Under the pieces are notes generated by a model. That model was not told the origin of the DNA. It saw only the letters and a program-made list of their open reading frames with translations, and did no database searches. A stretch of DNA of 64,000 nt from Acrocarpospora pleiomorpha (lineage in GTDB: Bacteria > Actinomycetota > Actinomycetes > Streptosporangiales > Streptosporangiaceae), in contig NZ_BLAF01000013.1 in the NCBI RefSeq assembly GCF_009687885.1, forward strand, positions 28,285-92,284, read 5' to 3'. Shown piece after piece: positions 35,451 through 44,383 of the stretch. Numbering within the stretch: the first letter of the stretch is position 1; each line of letters begins with the position of its first letter. The translations under genes and the position numbers were made by a program.

Positions 35451-36053
35451 TCACAGCCACGGCCCCAGGTCGGGTGCGCCCTCGAGGTGGTGCGGGCGGC
35501 CGGTGAGCCATGCGGCGCGCTCGGTGAGCGGACCGTCGACGTCGGGAACTGCGCCGCGCTTGGCGAGGACGTCGGCGCAGAGCGCCTCGAGAAAGTCGTC
35601 TGGCAGGTCGGCGAAGGTGACACCCAGGTCCAGGTCGACCGCGTGCACACACACCTCGCGGGCGCGTAGCCAAGGGATCTCCGTGGCCGGCACGGTGCGG
35701 CCCTGCGCGGTGACGACCTCGGCCACCCACTGCTCCTCGGTGAGCCGGCGCATCGACGAGGCCAGGGTCGCGGCCGATCGCCGGAGCCACGCATCCAGCT
35801 CGCCGGGTGACATCGCGAGTCCGCGTTCGATGCCCACCGCGCGGGCCTCGGGCGAGGCGTACATCGGCTTCGGCTCGCCGGTCGCTGCCCACTGGATCAG
35901 GTTGCCGAGCGCATCGGCGTTGGCCGCGACGTGGGCGGTCAGGTGCTTGCGGGTCCAGCCGGGCAAGGTGCTGTCGCCGTCGTATGCCACTGCGTCGATG
36001 AAGAGCTCGGTGCCGTGGTCGGACCAGCGACGGGCGTCGTCGAGCGTCCTCAC
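35451..36053 (-). CDS. Probable mycothiol-dependent maleylpyruvate isomerase
   Basis: About 200 residues from the GTG at 36053. It belongs to the actinobacterial maleylpyruvate isomerase/DinB-like group: WTRKHLTAHVAANADALGNL (the helix carrying His of the metal site), then LRAREVCVHAVDLDLGV with further His/Asp. In gentisate degradation this enzyme converts maleylpyruvate to fumarylpyruvate with mycothiol as cofactor. Its start overlaps the stop of the fumarylpyruvate hydrolase gene (GTGA at 36050-36053), so the operon order is dioxygenase, hydrolase, isomerase. Confidence 0.75.
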   Translation of the reverse strand: MRTLDDARRWSDHGTELFIDAVAYDGDSTLPGWTRKHLTAHVAANADALGNLIQWAATGEPKPMYASPEARAVGIERGLAMSPGELDAWLRRSAATLASSMRRLTEEQWVAEVVTAQGRTVPATEIPWLRAREVCVHAVDLDLGVTFADLPDDFLEALCADVLAKRGAVPDVDGPLTERAAWLTGRPHHLEGAPDLGPWL

Positions 36054-36868
36054 TTCTTTACGACCTTGTTGACGCAAGCGCCGAGGCCCTCGATCTCGGT
36101 CACGACGGTTTCGCCGCCGACCAGGTAGACCTTCGGGTCGCGGGCGTGGCCGACCCCGGCAGGCGTACCGGTCGCTATGAGGTCGCCCGGATTGAGCCGG
36201 ACAATCGTGGAGACGTACTGCACCAGGTGTACCGGGTCGAAGAGCAGCGTGCCGGTGTCGTCGGACTGCATCAACTGCCCGTCGACCGTGGTCGTTACCC
36301 GGAGCGCCGGCCGGACACCGCCGATCTCATCGGGCGTCACCAGCCATGGGCCGACCGGCGTCGAGGAGTCCCAGATCTTGCCCTGGGTCCACTCGATCGT
36401 GCGGAACTGCCAGTCGCGCACCGACACGTCGTTCATCACCGTGAACCCGGCGATCGCAGCGACGGCCTCCTCCTCGTTCGCCCGGCGCACTGACGCCCCG
36501 ACGACCACCACGAGCTCGACCTCCCAGTCGAGGGCCTCGGTCTCGACCGGCTTCACGATGTCGTCGTGCGCGCCGATGAGGGTGTCCGCAAACTTCGGGA
36601 AGAGGGTCGGGTACGCCGGCAACTCGCGCCCCATCTCTTGGATGTGGTTTCGGTAGTTGTGGCCGACGCAGACGACCTTCGACGGGCTGGGCACCACCGA
36701 GGCGAAGTCCGCGCCGTCCACCTCGTACGTCGCCCCACCGGTCGCCTCGGGCGATCCGGCCGCGAGGTAGGCGCCTACATCGGCGTATCCGACGTCGACG
36801 AGGGCATCACCCTCGCGCCGGACCGCGCGGGTGCCGTCGATCGTGCGGATGGTGGCGAGCCTGGTCAT
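36050..36868 (-). CDS. Fumarylacetoacetate hydrolase-family, probable fumarylpyruvate hydrolase
   Basis: 272 residues from the ATG at 36868. The FAH core begins at about 65 with KVVCVGHNYRNHIQEMG. Metal-binding acidic residues lie in DWEVELVVVVG (E-x-E) and near MNDVSVRDWQ, followed by GPWLVTPDEI and DLIATGTPAGVGH. In this operon it would hydrolyse fumarylpyruvate to fumarate and pyruvate. It overlaps the dioxygenase gene stop (ATGA at 36865-36868). The frame is open upstream to 37303, but that part is a shadow of the dioxygenase gene. Confidence 0.85.
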   Translation of the reverse strand: MTRLATIRTIDGTRAVRREGDALVDVGYADVGAYLAAGSPEATGGATYEVDGADFASVVPSPSKVVCVGHNYRNHIQEMGRELPAYPTLFPKFADTLIGAHDDIVKPVETEALDWEVELVVVVGASVRRANEEEAVAAIAGFTVMNDVSVRDWQFRTIEWTQGKIWDSSTPVGPWLVTPDEIGGVRPALRVTTTVDGQLMQSDDTGTLLFDPVHLVQYVSTIVRLNPGDLIATGTPAGVGHARDPKVYLVGGETVVTEIEGLGACVNKVVKK

Positions 36869-38013
36869 CGGTCGTCCTTGCCATTCGAGTGCTGGGTACG
36901 GTCGAGCCGGAGCGCCTCGAACACGGGCGCGTCGGAGAAGCGGAAGAGGTCGAGGGCGCCGGAGTCCGAGTCGGTCGCGCCGGCCTCGGAGCGCGCGGAG
37001 AATGGCTCCCACGACGGCACGACGAACAGGTCGCCGCGGCCGACCGTCCAGGTCCGGTCGCCGACCATGACCGTGCCCGAGCCGTCGAACACCTGGTAGA
37101 CCGACGAGCCGGTCTCGCGGACTGGCGCGGTCTCGGCACCGCGGACGACCCGATGCATCTCGGCCCGGACCGTCGGCAGTACGTCGGCGCCCGTAGCAGG
37201 GTTCGCGAAGCGGACCGCCGCGTGGCCGGGCTCCACGGTGCCGCCGTACCCCTCGACCTCGATGGCGAGCTGGTCGGCCAGCGCGCGATCGGTGAACTCC
37301 CACTTATAGGCGAGCAGCGGCGAGGGCGGCGTCAGGCTCGTGGCCGATAGCGGGCGCAGGCCGGGGTGGCCCCACAGCCGCTCGGAGCGCGAGCGGTCCG
37401 GCGTGATCCGCTCTTCGTCTGGGATCTCGTCGCGCCCGAACTCGAAGAACTGGGCCTCGGTGAAGTACTGCAACGGGATGTCCAGCCCGTCGATCCACGC
37501 CATCGGCTCGGCGGTCGCGTTGTGGTGGGCGTGCCAGTTCCAGCCCGCCTGCGGCAGGAAGTCGCCGCGGCGCATCGGCACCGGATCGCCTCCGACGACG
37601 GTCCATACGCCTGTGCCCTCGACGACAAAGCGGAACGCGTGCTGGGTGTGCCGATGCTCGGGCGCGTCCTCGCCGGGCATGAGGTATTGGATCGCGGCCC
37701 ACAGTGTCGGTGTCGCGAACGGCCGGCCGCCCAGGCTGGGATTCGCCAGCGCGATAGCTCGACGCTCACCCCCGCGGCCGACCGGCACGATCTCGCCGGC
37801 CTGCCTTGCGAGGGCACGCAGGCTCTCCCACCGCCATAGGTGCGGCACCGCGCGTGACCGCGGGTGCTCCGGCATCAGGTCGCCGATCTCGGTCCACAGC
37901 GGGATGAGCAGCTCCTGCTCGAAGTCGCGGTAGAGCTGCTCCAGGGCCGGCGTGACGTCGGGCTGGTCGGGAGCAGCCACAGCCCGCAGCCGCACAGGGG
38001 TGTCAATCCTCAT
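36865..38013 (-). CDS. Gentisate 1,2-dioxygenase (bicupin)
   Basis: 382 residues with two cupin domains. The first has EHRHTQHAFRFVVEG (about 120), matching the conserved gentisate dioxygenase iron motif, and a downstream His in WHAHHN. The second cupin (about 255-360) has reduced ligands. The enzyme opens gentisate to maleylpyruvate using Fe(II). It is the first gene of the leftward operon with the hydrolase and isomerase, and a divergent truncated SnoaL gene lies 222 bases upstream. Good match in length (family about 340-390). Confidence 0.85.
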   Translation of the reverse strand: MRIDTPVRLRAVAAPDQPDVTPALEQLYRDFEQELLIPLWTEIGDLMPEHPRSRAVPHLWRWESLRALARQAGEIVPVGRGGERRAIALANPSLGGRPFATPTLWAAIQYLMPGEDAPEHRHTQHAFRFVVEGTGVWTVVGGDPVPMRRGDFLPQAGWNWHAHHNATAEPMAWIDGLDIPLQYFTEAQFFEFGRDEIPDEERITPDRSRSERLWGHPGLRPLSATSLTPPSPLLAYKWEFTDRALADQLAIEVEGYGGTVEPGHAAVRFANPATGADVLPTVRAEMHRVVRGAETAPVRETGSSVYQVFDGSGTVMVGDRTWTVGRGDLFVVPSWEPFSARSEAGATDSDSGALDLFRFSDAPVFEALRLDRTQHSNGKDDR

Positions 38014-38235
38014 GGAAGTAGCCTGCGGCTTGCCTCGGGACGTGGAACAGGAGTTTCCGTTCTACAGAATGAAGACTCCGTCGCCGTACGCTCTTGTTCG
38101 CGGACCGCACTTTTGCGCGCTGTCGCACCCCCGGTGCCTCGGGGCTCTGGGTGGCGGTGGCCGACCTACCTAGCGTCGAAGTCAGCGACCTTCGTTCGAT
38201 CCATTCGGGGTCGACTCAACAGATGGGATTAGCTG

Positions 38236-38484
38236 ATGACGAATACCGACGACCTTCGTGAGTGGTACCTGCGATACGTGGCGGACCTCAACGCCCACAA
38301 GTTCGACGGGATGGAGCAGTTCATTGCCGACGACGTCGTCCTCAACGGGGAGCCCGGTCAGCGGGAAGACGTCATCGCGGTCCAGAAGCACGACATCGAA
38401 GCGGTCCCAGACCTCCGCCGTGGTGCGCAGCGTCGGGCTCGGTGTGCGTGCGCGGCTGATTACGGCTTCTTGCCGATGCCGTAA
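38236..38484 (+). pseudogene. Truncated SnoaL/ester-cyclase-like gene
   Basis: The first 60 residues read as a SnoaL-like ester cyclase: [19 protein letters not shown], then [15 protein letters not shown] and [11 protein letters not shown] normal protein would continue for about 70 more residues. Here the sequence becomes Arg/Cys-rich after about 38415 and stops at 38484, overlapping the end of the methyltransferase gene on the other strand. This marks the right edge of the catabolic island. Confidence 0.6.
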
Positions 38485-39317
38485 TAGCTGGGCTGGCCGC
38501 TGCCAGCATCGCCAAGCTGTCCGGGGCCACGGCCGGTGTCGAGTATTTGCAGGCCGTCGAAGAACTTCGTGACCTGGGCGCGAGTGCGCATTGTCAGGGG
38601 TGTGTCCGACAGTTCGTTGTAGCGACGTGCCCCTTCGGTAACCGTATCGGTGCGGATGTCGCTCGCCCCGTGCACCATGACGAGGAAGCTGCCGGGCGGC
38701 ACCGCATCCATCAGGCGGCTCACGATCGCGTGGGGGTCGTCGGCGTCTGGAATGAAGTGCAGGACGTTGATCAGTAAGATGGCGATCGGATGGCTGAAGT
38801 CCAGGGTGTCGGCGGCCTCGCCGAGGATGGTCTCGGTGTCACGCAGGTCCGCCCGGATGAAGGCGGTGCCTCCCTCTGCATGGTTGGCAAGCAAGGCCCG
38901 GGCATGGGAAGCCACCACCGGGTCGTAATCCACGTAGACGACGCGGGAACTAGGCGCGGCCTGCTGCGCCACCTCATGGACATTGCCGACTGTGGGCAAG
39001 CCGGACCCGATGTCCAGGAACTGGCGGACGCCGTGATCCTCCGCCAGGGTGCGGATTGACGAGGCGAGGAATTCCCGGCAGCGCCGTACTGCCTCTGGCA
39101 TCCATGGCAGCAGTTGCATCACCTTCTGCGCCGCTTCCCGATCGGCGGCGAAGTTGTCCTTCCCGCCAAGCCAGTAGTCCCAGATGCGCGCCGGGTTCGC
39201 GACGGTGACGTGAAAAGACGGGAGATCCCCGCCTACTTTTCCGCCGCGCGCCCCGCCCCGTGGCGCTTCCTGATCCTCCGACGGCCTTACAGTCATCCTC
39301 GCTGTCCCTTCACCCAT
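38460..39317 (-). CDS. SAM-dependent methyltransferase (PF04672 type)
   Basis: 285 residues. The N-terminus [20 protein letters not shown] is the family hallmark, followed by the SAM-binding loop [10 protein letters not shown] at about 100 and the acidic strand [10 protein letters not shown]. The catalytic partner is unknown; these proteins are numerous in actinomycetes and often lie beside regulators or secondary-metabolite genes. It overlaps the tail of the truncated SnoaL frame, so it was probably brought next to the island by recombination. Confidence 0.85.
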   Translation of the reverse strand: MGEGTARMTVRPSEDQEAPRGGARGGKVGGDLPSFHVTVANPARIWDYWLGGKDNFAADREAAQKVMQLLPWMPEAVRRCREFLASSIRTLAEDHGVRQFLDIGSGLPTVGNVHEVAQQAAPSSRVVYVDYDPVVASHARALLANHAEGGTAFIRADLRDTETILGEAADTLDFSHPIAILLINVLHFIPDADDPHAIVSRLMDAVPPGSFLVMVHGASDIRTDTVTEGARRYNELSDTPLTMRTRAQVTKFFDGLQILDTGRGPGQLGDAGSGQPSYYGIGKKP

Positions 39318-39733
39318 CCGCCGCAGCTGCCGGCAAGCCGTCGTCCTGACCAGCTACCCGCCCGCGTCCGCCACCCGCACCTAAACCCCCGGACGACTGG
39401 GCCCGAGACCGGCAATACCGCAAATAGTAAGGCTAACCGGATACCGGGCGGAGGCCTTCTGGCGCCGGTGCGCACAGACGGGAAGTCGGAGAGTTCCGCC
39501 TCCGAGGTCGCGGTGCAGGGTGCGCGTGCTGACCCAAGTTCCGCGGCGAGGCTGACCCCGGTCGTGTGGTCGCGCTCGGCCAGCAGCGCCTTGACCGCAC
39601 CCAGGCGCAGGACCTCATCGCCATCTTCAGCCCGCCGCGCGTGGACTTCTCCGCTCAGCGGGGCGTGGGACCGCCGGCGTCTGGCTGTCCCACGCTCATG
39701 CCGTTCGGTGGAACGCACTCACCCGAGTTTGCT
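39318..39733. other. Intergenic region with possible relic
   Basis: No intact gene. On the minus strand around 39560-39640 a frame reads GDEVLRLGAVKALLAERDHT, which looks like part of a small conserved actinomycete protein, but it has no clear start and runs out of frame. This could be a relic. Confidence 0.3.
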
Positions 39734-41227
39734 CTACGGTGCGATCGACCAGAGCTGGCAGGTGTTGTTGAGCCACATCCACAGCCGGGCCGGCGTGCCG
39801 TTCGCCGTGCCGCAGTTCTGGTCGTCGAGCACCATGCCGCTGTTCTCGACCACCAGCTCATATCGGCCGTTGCCTGCAGGGATGACCGCCCACTGCTGGC
39901 ACGTGTTGCCGAGCGGCTCCCACAGGTTGACGGCCGTGCCGAGGGCCAGCCCGCAGTTGACCGCGTCGAGCACCTTGCCGGCGTTGACGTTGGTGATCGT
40001 CCACTTGTTCGCACCGACGCTGTTGAAGCGCCACTGCTGGCAGGCGTTGCCGAGCGCCTGCCACTGGTCGATCTGCGTGCCGTTGGCCGTGCCGCAGTTG
40101 ACGGCGTCCAGCACCTTGCCGCTTGTGAGGTTCGTGAGCCGGTAGGTGGCTCCGTTCACGGGGAAGGGGACGCTCTTGCCGTAGCCGACGGAGACGACGT
40201 TGGCCTGCACGGCGTTCTCCGTTGCGTCGCTCGGATAGCCGCTGGTCATGACGCCTTCGAAGAACGATCCGACAGAGCCGTTGCTGTTGTCGCCGCCGAT
40301 GCCGAGGATGATCGCGCCCTGCTTGGTCATCGGGCGGTAGCCGGCCTGGGTCGGCAGCGCTCCGTTGTACCGCGTCGCCAGGCTGCCGGACTGCGCGTTG
40401 CCGTCCTTGATGGCGTATGTCGAGGTGCCGTTGTTCTTCAGCATCGCCGTCACGAACGCGGAGCTACGGCCGGTGTTCGAGGTCCAGGAACCGTTGCCAC
40501 CGGCGAACAACCCGTTCTCGAGGTCCGCCGCGACGCGCGGCCCGCCCGCACACGGTGAGAACCAGCAAAGTGTGCCGAAGTAGATCGCGTCCATGTCGCC
40601 GTTGCCGGTGTCCATGTTGTTGGTCTCGGCGTTGCCGTAGTCGAAGCAGCACCGGTTGTTGACGTGAGTGCCCTCGGTCACCATGTACATGCCCTCGGGC
40701 TGGCTGCCGGTGGCGACGCCGTTCGTCGCGTTGTTGCGGTAGCCGTTGCCCGCGGAAATGTAGACGCCGTAGACCTTGTGGCCACCTGCCGTCACGGGCA
40801 GAGCCGCCGCGTTCGCGCCTTGGTCGGCGGTGGGATTGGCGCCGCCGCCGGGAGCGATCGTGAGGTCGTTGTGGCGCGACGTCTGGTCGTAGATGCGAAC
40901 GATCGTGCAGTACGTGCCCGAGCAGAAGGAGTCCTGGGTCGCGGCGTTCGCGTAACCCCCGGCGCTGAGCACGCCGATGTTGGTCGTCGCACCGTCGGAC
41001 CAGCGCCGCACCTGGTAGAGCGCCCCGTTGTAGGAGCCGAAGAGCGCACGGGTGGTGCTGTGAGCGGCGACGCACGGCGTGCCGCCGCTCGCGTAGATGT
41101 CGCAGGACAACGTGCCGGCCGCCTGTGCCGTGCCTGGTACGGCGACCAGCGCGGTGGCGACGAGCGCCGCGAAGGAGGCGACGGTGAGGGCCGTTCGCCG
41201 CCAGTGGCGCGGAGACCAGAAACCCAT
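39734..41227 (-). CDS. Secreted alpha-L-arabinofuranosidase (GH54-type) with ricin-type lectin domain
   Basis: 497 residues. A long Arg-rich signal peptide (residues 1-36, ending AQAA) suits Sec or Tat export. Residues about 38-355 match the GH54 catalytic beta-jelly roll: CDIYASGGTPCVAAHSTTRA at the start, AIYFGTLCWFSPC, and several disulfide Cys. The C-terminal 130 residues are a three-repeat CBM13 with Q-x-W motifs (QQWRF, QQWAV, QLWSI). It releases arabinose from arabinoxylan or arabinan. Two LacI-type palindromes lie upstream. Confidence 0.85.
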   Translation of the reverse strand: MGFWSPRHWRRTALTVASFAALVATALVAVPGTAQAAGTLSCDIYASGGTPCVAAHSTTRALFGSYNGALYQVRRWSDGATTNIGVLSAGGYANAATQDSFCSGTYCTIVRIYDQTSRHNDLTIAPGGGANPTADQGANAAALPVTAGGHKVYGVYISAGNGYRNNATNGVATGSQPEGMYMVTEGTHVNNRCCFDYGNAETNNMDTGNGDMDAIYFGTLCWFSPCAGGPRVAADLENGLFAGGNGSWTSNTGRSSAFVTAMLKNNGTSTYAIKDGNAQSGSLATRYNGALPTQAGYRPMTKQGAIILGIGGDNSNGSVGSFFEGVMTSGYPSDATENAVQANVVSVGYGKSVPFPVNGATYRLTNLTSGKVLDAVNCGTANGTQIDQWQALGNACQQWRFNSVGANKWTITNVNAGKVLDAVNCGLALGTAVNLWEPLGNTCQQWAVIPAGNGRYELVVENSGMVLDDQNCGTANGTPARLWMWLNNTCQLWSIAP

Positions 41228-41291
41228 GGTGTGCCTTTCGTGTGCAGCGAGGCAGCGCAGTGCCGGTGGTGACCATTCGAGGGAAGGTGCA

Positions 41292-41305
41292 TGTTAGCGT
41301 TAACA
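41292..41305. promoter_or_regulatory. LacI-type operator (TGTTAGCGTTAACA)
   Basis: A near-palindrome with central CG, typical of LacI-family sugar regulators, 65 bases upstream of the arabinofuranosidase ATG. The second copy lies 21 bases further upstream. Confidence 0.7.
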
Positions 41306-41326
41306 TTTCTGCCAACAGAGTCAGAA

Positions 41327-41340
41327 TGTTTGCGCTAACA
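41327..41340. promoter_or_regulatory. LacI-type operator, second copy (TGTTTGCGCTAACA)
   Basis: Same pattern as the copy at 41292, centre-to-centre distance 35 bases. Two sites suggest cooperative repression lifted by arabinose or an arabino-oligosaccharide. Confidence 0.7.
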
Positions 41341-41688
41341 TTAATATCTACACGCGTTCCTGTTATCAACGGGCAATTGCACGGTTCCTTGGTGTGACAC
41401 CGTCGGCATGGCTCTGCGCACTGCGACGTGCGCCGCAGGTCAATCGCCGACGAGCACCCTGCTATAACACGCAGGTTTCCGCTGTGTTTCGACCAAAGTG
41501 TCATCAACGATGCGGCGACTGTCAATACCCGGCGAAGATCAGCTTCAATTCATGGACCCATCCCGATACCTAGGTAGTGAGGCGCCGGGTCCGGCTGGGA
41601 GCCGGACCCGGACGCGTCGTCCGTCAGGAAAGGATCAGCTATCGGTGCTGCCCAGGCGCACCGGTCCCTGCCAGCCGACCACCGGGGG

Positions 41689-41849
41689 TCAGAAATGCTC
41701 GGTCAGGGTGCCGCCGAAGCCGTAATACACCTCGGTGTTGTCGTTGTTCGGGTTGTACACCACGGGCGGGGTGCCTGTGATGCTGCCAGTGTGGTGGCGG
41801 TGAGAAGGCTGACAAGGCGGGAGAGCAGACGCGGGCGCGTCGTGCTCAT
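41689..41849 (-). pseudogene. Gutted secreted protein: signal peptide joined to C-terminal tail
   Basis: The ATG at 41849 with AAAGGAA upstream opens a signal peptide (RPRLLSRLVSLLTATTLAAS). After about 25 codons the frame is lost, and another frame supplies a C-terminal end: VVYNPNNDNTEVYYGFGGTL and the stop at 41689. So the start and end of an exported protein remain without its middle, and the parts are out of frame. A family cannot be named from the tail. Confidence 0.45.
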
Positions 41850-42220
41850 GGGAATTCCTTTCCAGCCTTTGTGTTGGCCCCGGAATGACTCCGACCACAT
41901 TCTGAAACTCTGCTGAATGACGTCGTCTACTGGATTGCGGCGGCGGTGAGCTCGCGATACTGGCGGGAGCCGTACTCGTGGAAGGGATCAGGCGGGACAG
42001 AACAGAAATAGCTGACATTTGGCTGAGGCGGCTGGCGACTATCGAGTAGCACCAACAAAGGGATATGCAACAGGAAAAAGGTGCCAATTGCCGTTTCTGG
42101 CTCTAGCGAACGGTAAGCAAATCCCCAGAAGAATGGCCCGCCGACGTTCCCGAAACGACACTCGCCCGATTCGGGAAATGTCCGAAATTTCGGGACTGCG
42201 GCACGTTCCAGGGGGAGAGT
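41850..42220. other. Intergenic region
   Basis: 371 bases without a gene. It lies between divergently oriented genes and probably contains promoters for the relic and for the serine hydrolase gene at 42221. No motif is clear. Confidence 0.4.
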
Positions 42221-43396
42221 ATGCCCAAGCGTTCCAATATTGTCTGGTTTCTTGCGATCGGCGCCGCACTAACTGGTGTGACCATGCCCATGGGCACTCC
42301 TGCCATCGCCGTATCCGCCGTCACGACCCATCCCACCCAGAAATCGGACCCGCTGAGTGACACCGCTGCGGCCATGCGGGCTTACCTGCAGGATCTGGCC
42401 GCGAAGAAGCAGTTCACCGGCACGGCGCTGGTAGTACGGCGCGGGGAGGTGCTGGTGCGTGCCGCTGCCGGCGCGGCCGACGCAGAGAAGCACATCCCCA
42501 ACCGGCCGGACACGGTCTTCCGGATCGCCTCGGTCACCAAGCAGTTCACCTCGATGATCGTGCTGAAGCTGCGCGACCGTGGGCTACTTGACCTGGACGA
42601 CCAGGTCTGCCCGTATCTCATCCCGGCATACATCAGGACCTGCCCGCAAGCGTGGAGGCCCATCACGATCCGCGAGATCCTGACGCACACCTCCGGCATC
42701 CCCGACATCCAGCAGCTGCCCGGCTTCTATGCCAAGCTCTCGCAACCGACCACGACCCGGAAGCTCATCCAGCGGTTCGTGAACAAGCCGCTGGACTTCA
42801 AGCCCGGCACCAGCTGGAAGTACAGCAACAGCGGCTACATCCTGGCCGGGGCGATCATCCAGGCGGTGACGCGCAAGCCGTACGGCACCGTACTGCACGA
42901 AGAGATCACCGGCCCGCTGAGCCTTCGGCACACCGGCTACAGCAGAGGAAATCCACCCGCCGGGTACGCGAAGGGCAACTGCACGGTCGGATCACCGGCC
43001 GCGCCCATCAACGGCTCCCAAGCGTTCTCCGCGACCGGCATCTACGCCAACGCCGACGACATCGTCCGCTGGGACCGGTCGTTCGGCGCGCACCTGGTCG
43101 CGCCCCCCGCCACCGTCAAACAGGCGTTCACGCCACAGGCACCGTGCCCCTCCAGCGGCTGCCTCAACCTACCGTCGAGCGCATACGCCTTCGGCTGGCT
43201 CGTCGACCGGCTCCACGGACACCGGCTCCGGTACCACCCAGGTCTTCTCCAGGGCTACGCCGCGAGCAACATGTACCTGCCCGATGATGACATCGCGGTA
43301 GTCGTGCTCAGCAACGTGGAAGACACCGATACCAACGGCATCGCTCGCCACCTCGCCACAATGGCCCTCAAGTCTGCGAGTGCTCACGATCGCTAG
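42221..43396 (+). CDS. Secreted serine hydrolase of the beta-lactamase (class C)/DD-peptidase group
   Basis: 391 residues. A signal peptide of about 30 residues (VWFLAIGAALTGVTMPMGTPAIA). The active-site Ser-x-x-Lys is SVTK near residue 104 in FRIASVTKQF, and the Tyr-x-Asn motif is YSN near 201. C-terminal RYHPGLLQGYAASNMY matches the HxG-like region of esterase/DD-peptidase members. It acts outside the cell on peptidoglycan, D-amino acid peptides or esters. GGGGGAG precedes the ATG. It stands alone. Confidence 0.8.
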   Translation: MPKRSNIVWFLAIGAALTGVTMPMGTPAIAVSAVTTHPTQKSDPLSDTAAAMRAYLQDLAAKKQFTGTALVVRRGEVLVRAAAGAADAEKHIPNRPDTVFRIASVTKQFTSMIVLKLRDRGLLDLDDQVCPYLIPAYIRTCPQAWRPITIREILTHTSGIPDIQQLPGFYAKLSQPTTTRKLIQRFVNKPLDFKPGTSWKYSNSGYILAGAIIQAVTRKPYGTVLHEEITGPLSLRHTGYSRGNPPAGYAKGNCTVGSPAAPINGSQAFSATGIYANADDIVRWDRSFGAHLVAPPATVKQAFTPQAPCPSSGCLNLPSSAYAFGWLVDRLHGHRLRYHPGLLQGYAASNMYLPDDDIAVVVLSNVEDTDTNGIARHLATMALKSASAHDR

Positions 43397-43453
43397 CTCG
43401 ATACAACCCTCCGAGCAGCGACTGGCATATAAGCGTAGTGCAAGAAGGAGCAC

Positions 43454-44383
43454 ATGACTTATATTTGGAGGGTGAGCTGGCTGACCGAGCTGCGCGCTGC
43501 CGGGTGGGAGGCGGAACTCACAAGCGATCTCCTGATCGTGGGAGACCGGGCCTTTCGGGTGGTACGGCGGGCACGAGCGCCCTGGCCACGCGAGGTGGTG
43601 TCCCCACCAGGACCGGACTGCCTGCTCATTGTCCCGTCGATCACCGGTGGCGCCGCACAGGCGGTGGAGGCGGCCGGCTGGTCGTGGGCAAGCGACGACG
43701 GCCGGATCTACCTACGCGGCATGACCCGCCTACCGAAGCTCGCGGTGACGACCAAGCGACCAAGCCGGGTAAGCATGGCCGCCGGGCCAAGCGCCATAGC
43801 GCGGGTGCTGCTGGAAGAGGTGGCGCCGCTCACTCAGACCCGCATCGCCGCGCGGGCCGGGGTAACCCAGGCCCGGATCTCGCAAGTACTGGCCGACATG
43901 CGCAGCGACGGCCTGGTGGTCCGGGCGCGCGGCGGTTGGCGAGCCGAGGAGAGGTTGCTGGACCGATGGCTGGACGGCTATCCGGGACCCGGCGGGGTGC
44001 AGACCCACTGGTTCGGGCTGGACGACCTCTACCAGCAGGTGTCCCGGGTCCCGGGCCGAGTGTCGGCCGATCTCGCCGCCGATGTCCTCGCGCCCTGGAG
44101 GCGGCCCACCCACGTCACCGTGTATTCGACCGCCAACACCGATCTTGAGGCCCACGGCCTGGTGCCCACCGGGCCAGACCAGGCAACGCTGACCCTCGTC
44201 ACACCGGCCGATCCGAGCATTCTGGCCACTCCCAGTCCGGTCACTGACAGGATGCTCAGCACCCCGGCCCCCTGGCCACTGGCCCCCGTCACTCAGATCC
44301 TCTGGGACCTGCGACAATCACCCGCCGCCGACCGGGACGAGGCGATCGAAGCACTGCGGCAGCGCTGGCAGGAGGCACGATGA
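43454..44383 (+). CDS. AbiEi-like HTH antitoxin
   Basis: 309 residues with AAGGAG before the ATG. The winged HTH lies at about 115-160 (LTQTRIAARAGVTQARISQV). The flanking N-terminal domain (PWPREVVSPPGPDCLL) and C-terminal region (VTVYSTANTDLEAHGLV) resemble actinobacterial proteins annotated as AbiEi-type antitoxins. Its stop overlaps the start of the nucleotidyltransferase gene (ATGA at 44380-44383). In type IV AbiE systems the antitoxin represses its promoter and blocks the toxin's effect without direct binding. Confidence 0.7.
   Translation: MTYIWRVSWLTELRAAGWEAELTSDLLIVGDRAFRVVRRARAPWPREVVSPPGPDCLLIVPSITGGAAQAVEAAGWSWASDDGRIYLRGMTRLPKLAVTTKRPSRVSMAAGPSAIARVLLEEVAPLTQTRIAARAGVTQARISQVLADMRSDGLVVRARGGWRAEERLLDRWLDGYPGPGGVQTHWFGLDDLYQQVSRVPGRVSADLAADVLAPWRRPTHVTVYSTANTDLEAHGLVPTGPDQATLTLVTPADPSILATPSPVTDRMLSTPAPWPLAPVTQILWDLRQSPAADRDEAIEALRQRWQEAR

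Larger units (their letters stand above)
41228..41699. other. Promoter region of the arabinofuranosidase gene
   Basis: No gene. Contains the two LacI-type operators at 41292 and 41327 and AT-rich sequence around 41340-41350. The part from 41400 to 41690 shows nothing recognisable. Confidence 0.5.

Noticed and set aside
36868..37303. N-terminal extension of the fumarylpyruvate hydrolase frame
   Set aside because: It overlaps the dioxygenase gene on the same strand in another frame and is Arg/Gly-rich; the ATG at 36868 overlaps the upstream stop neatly.
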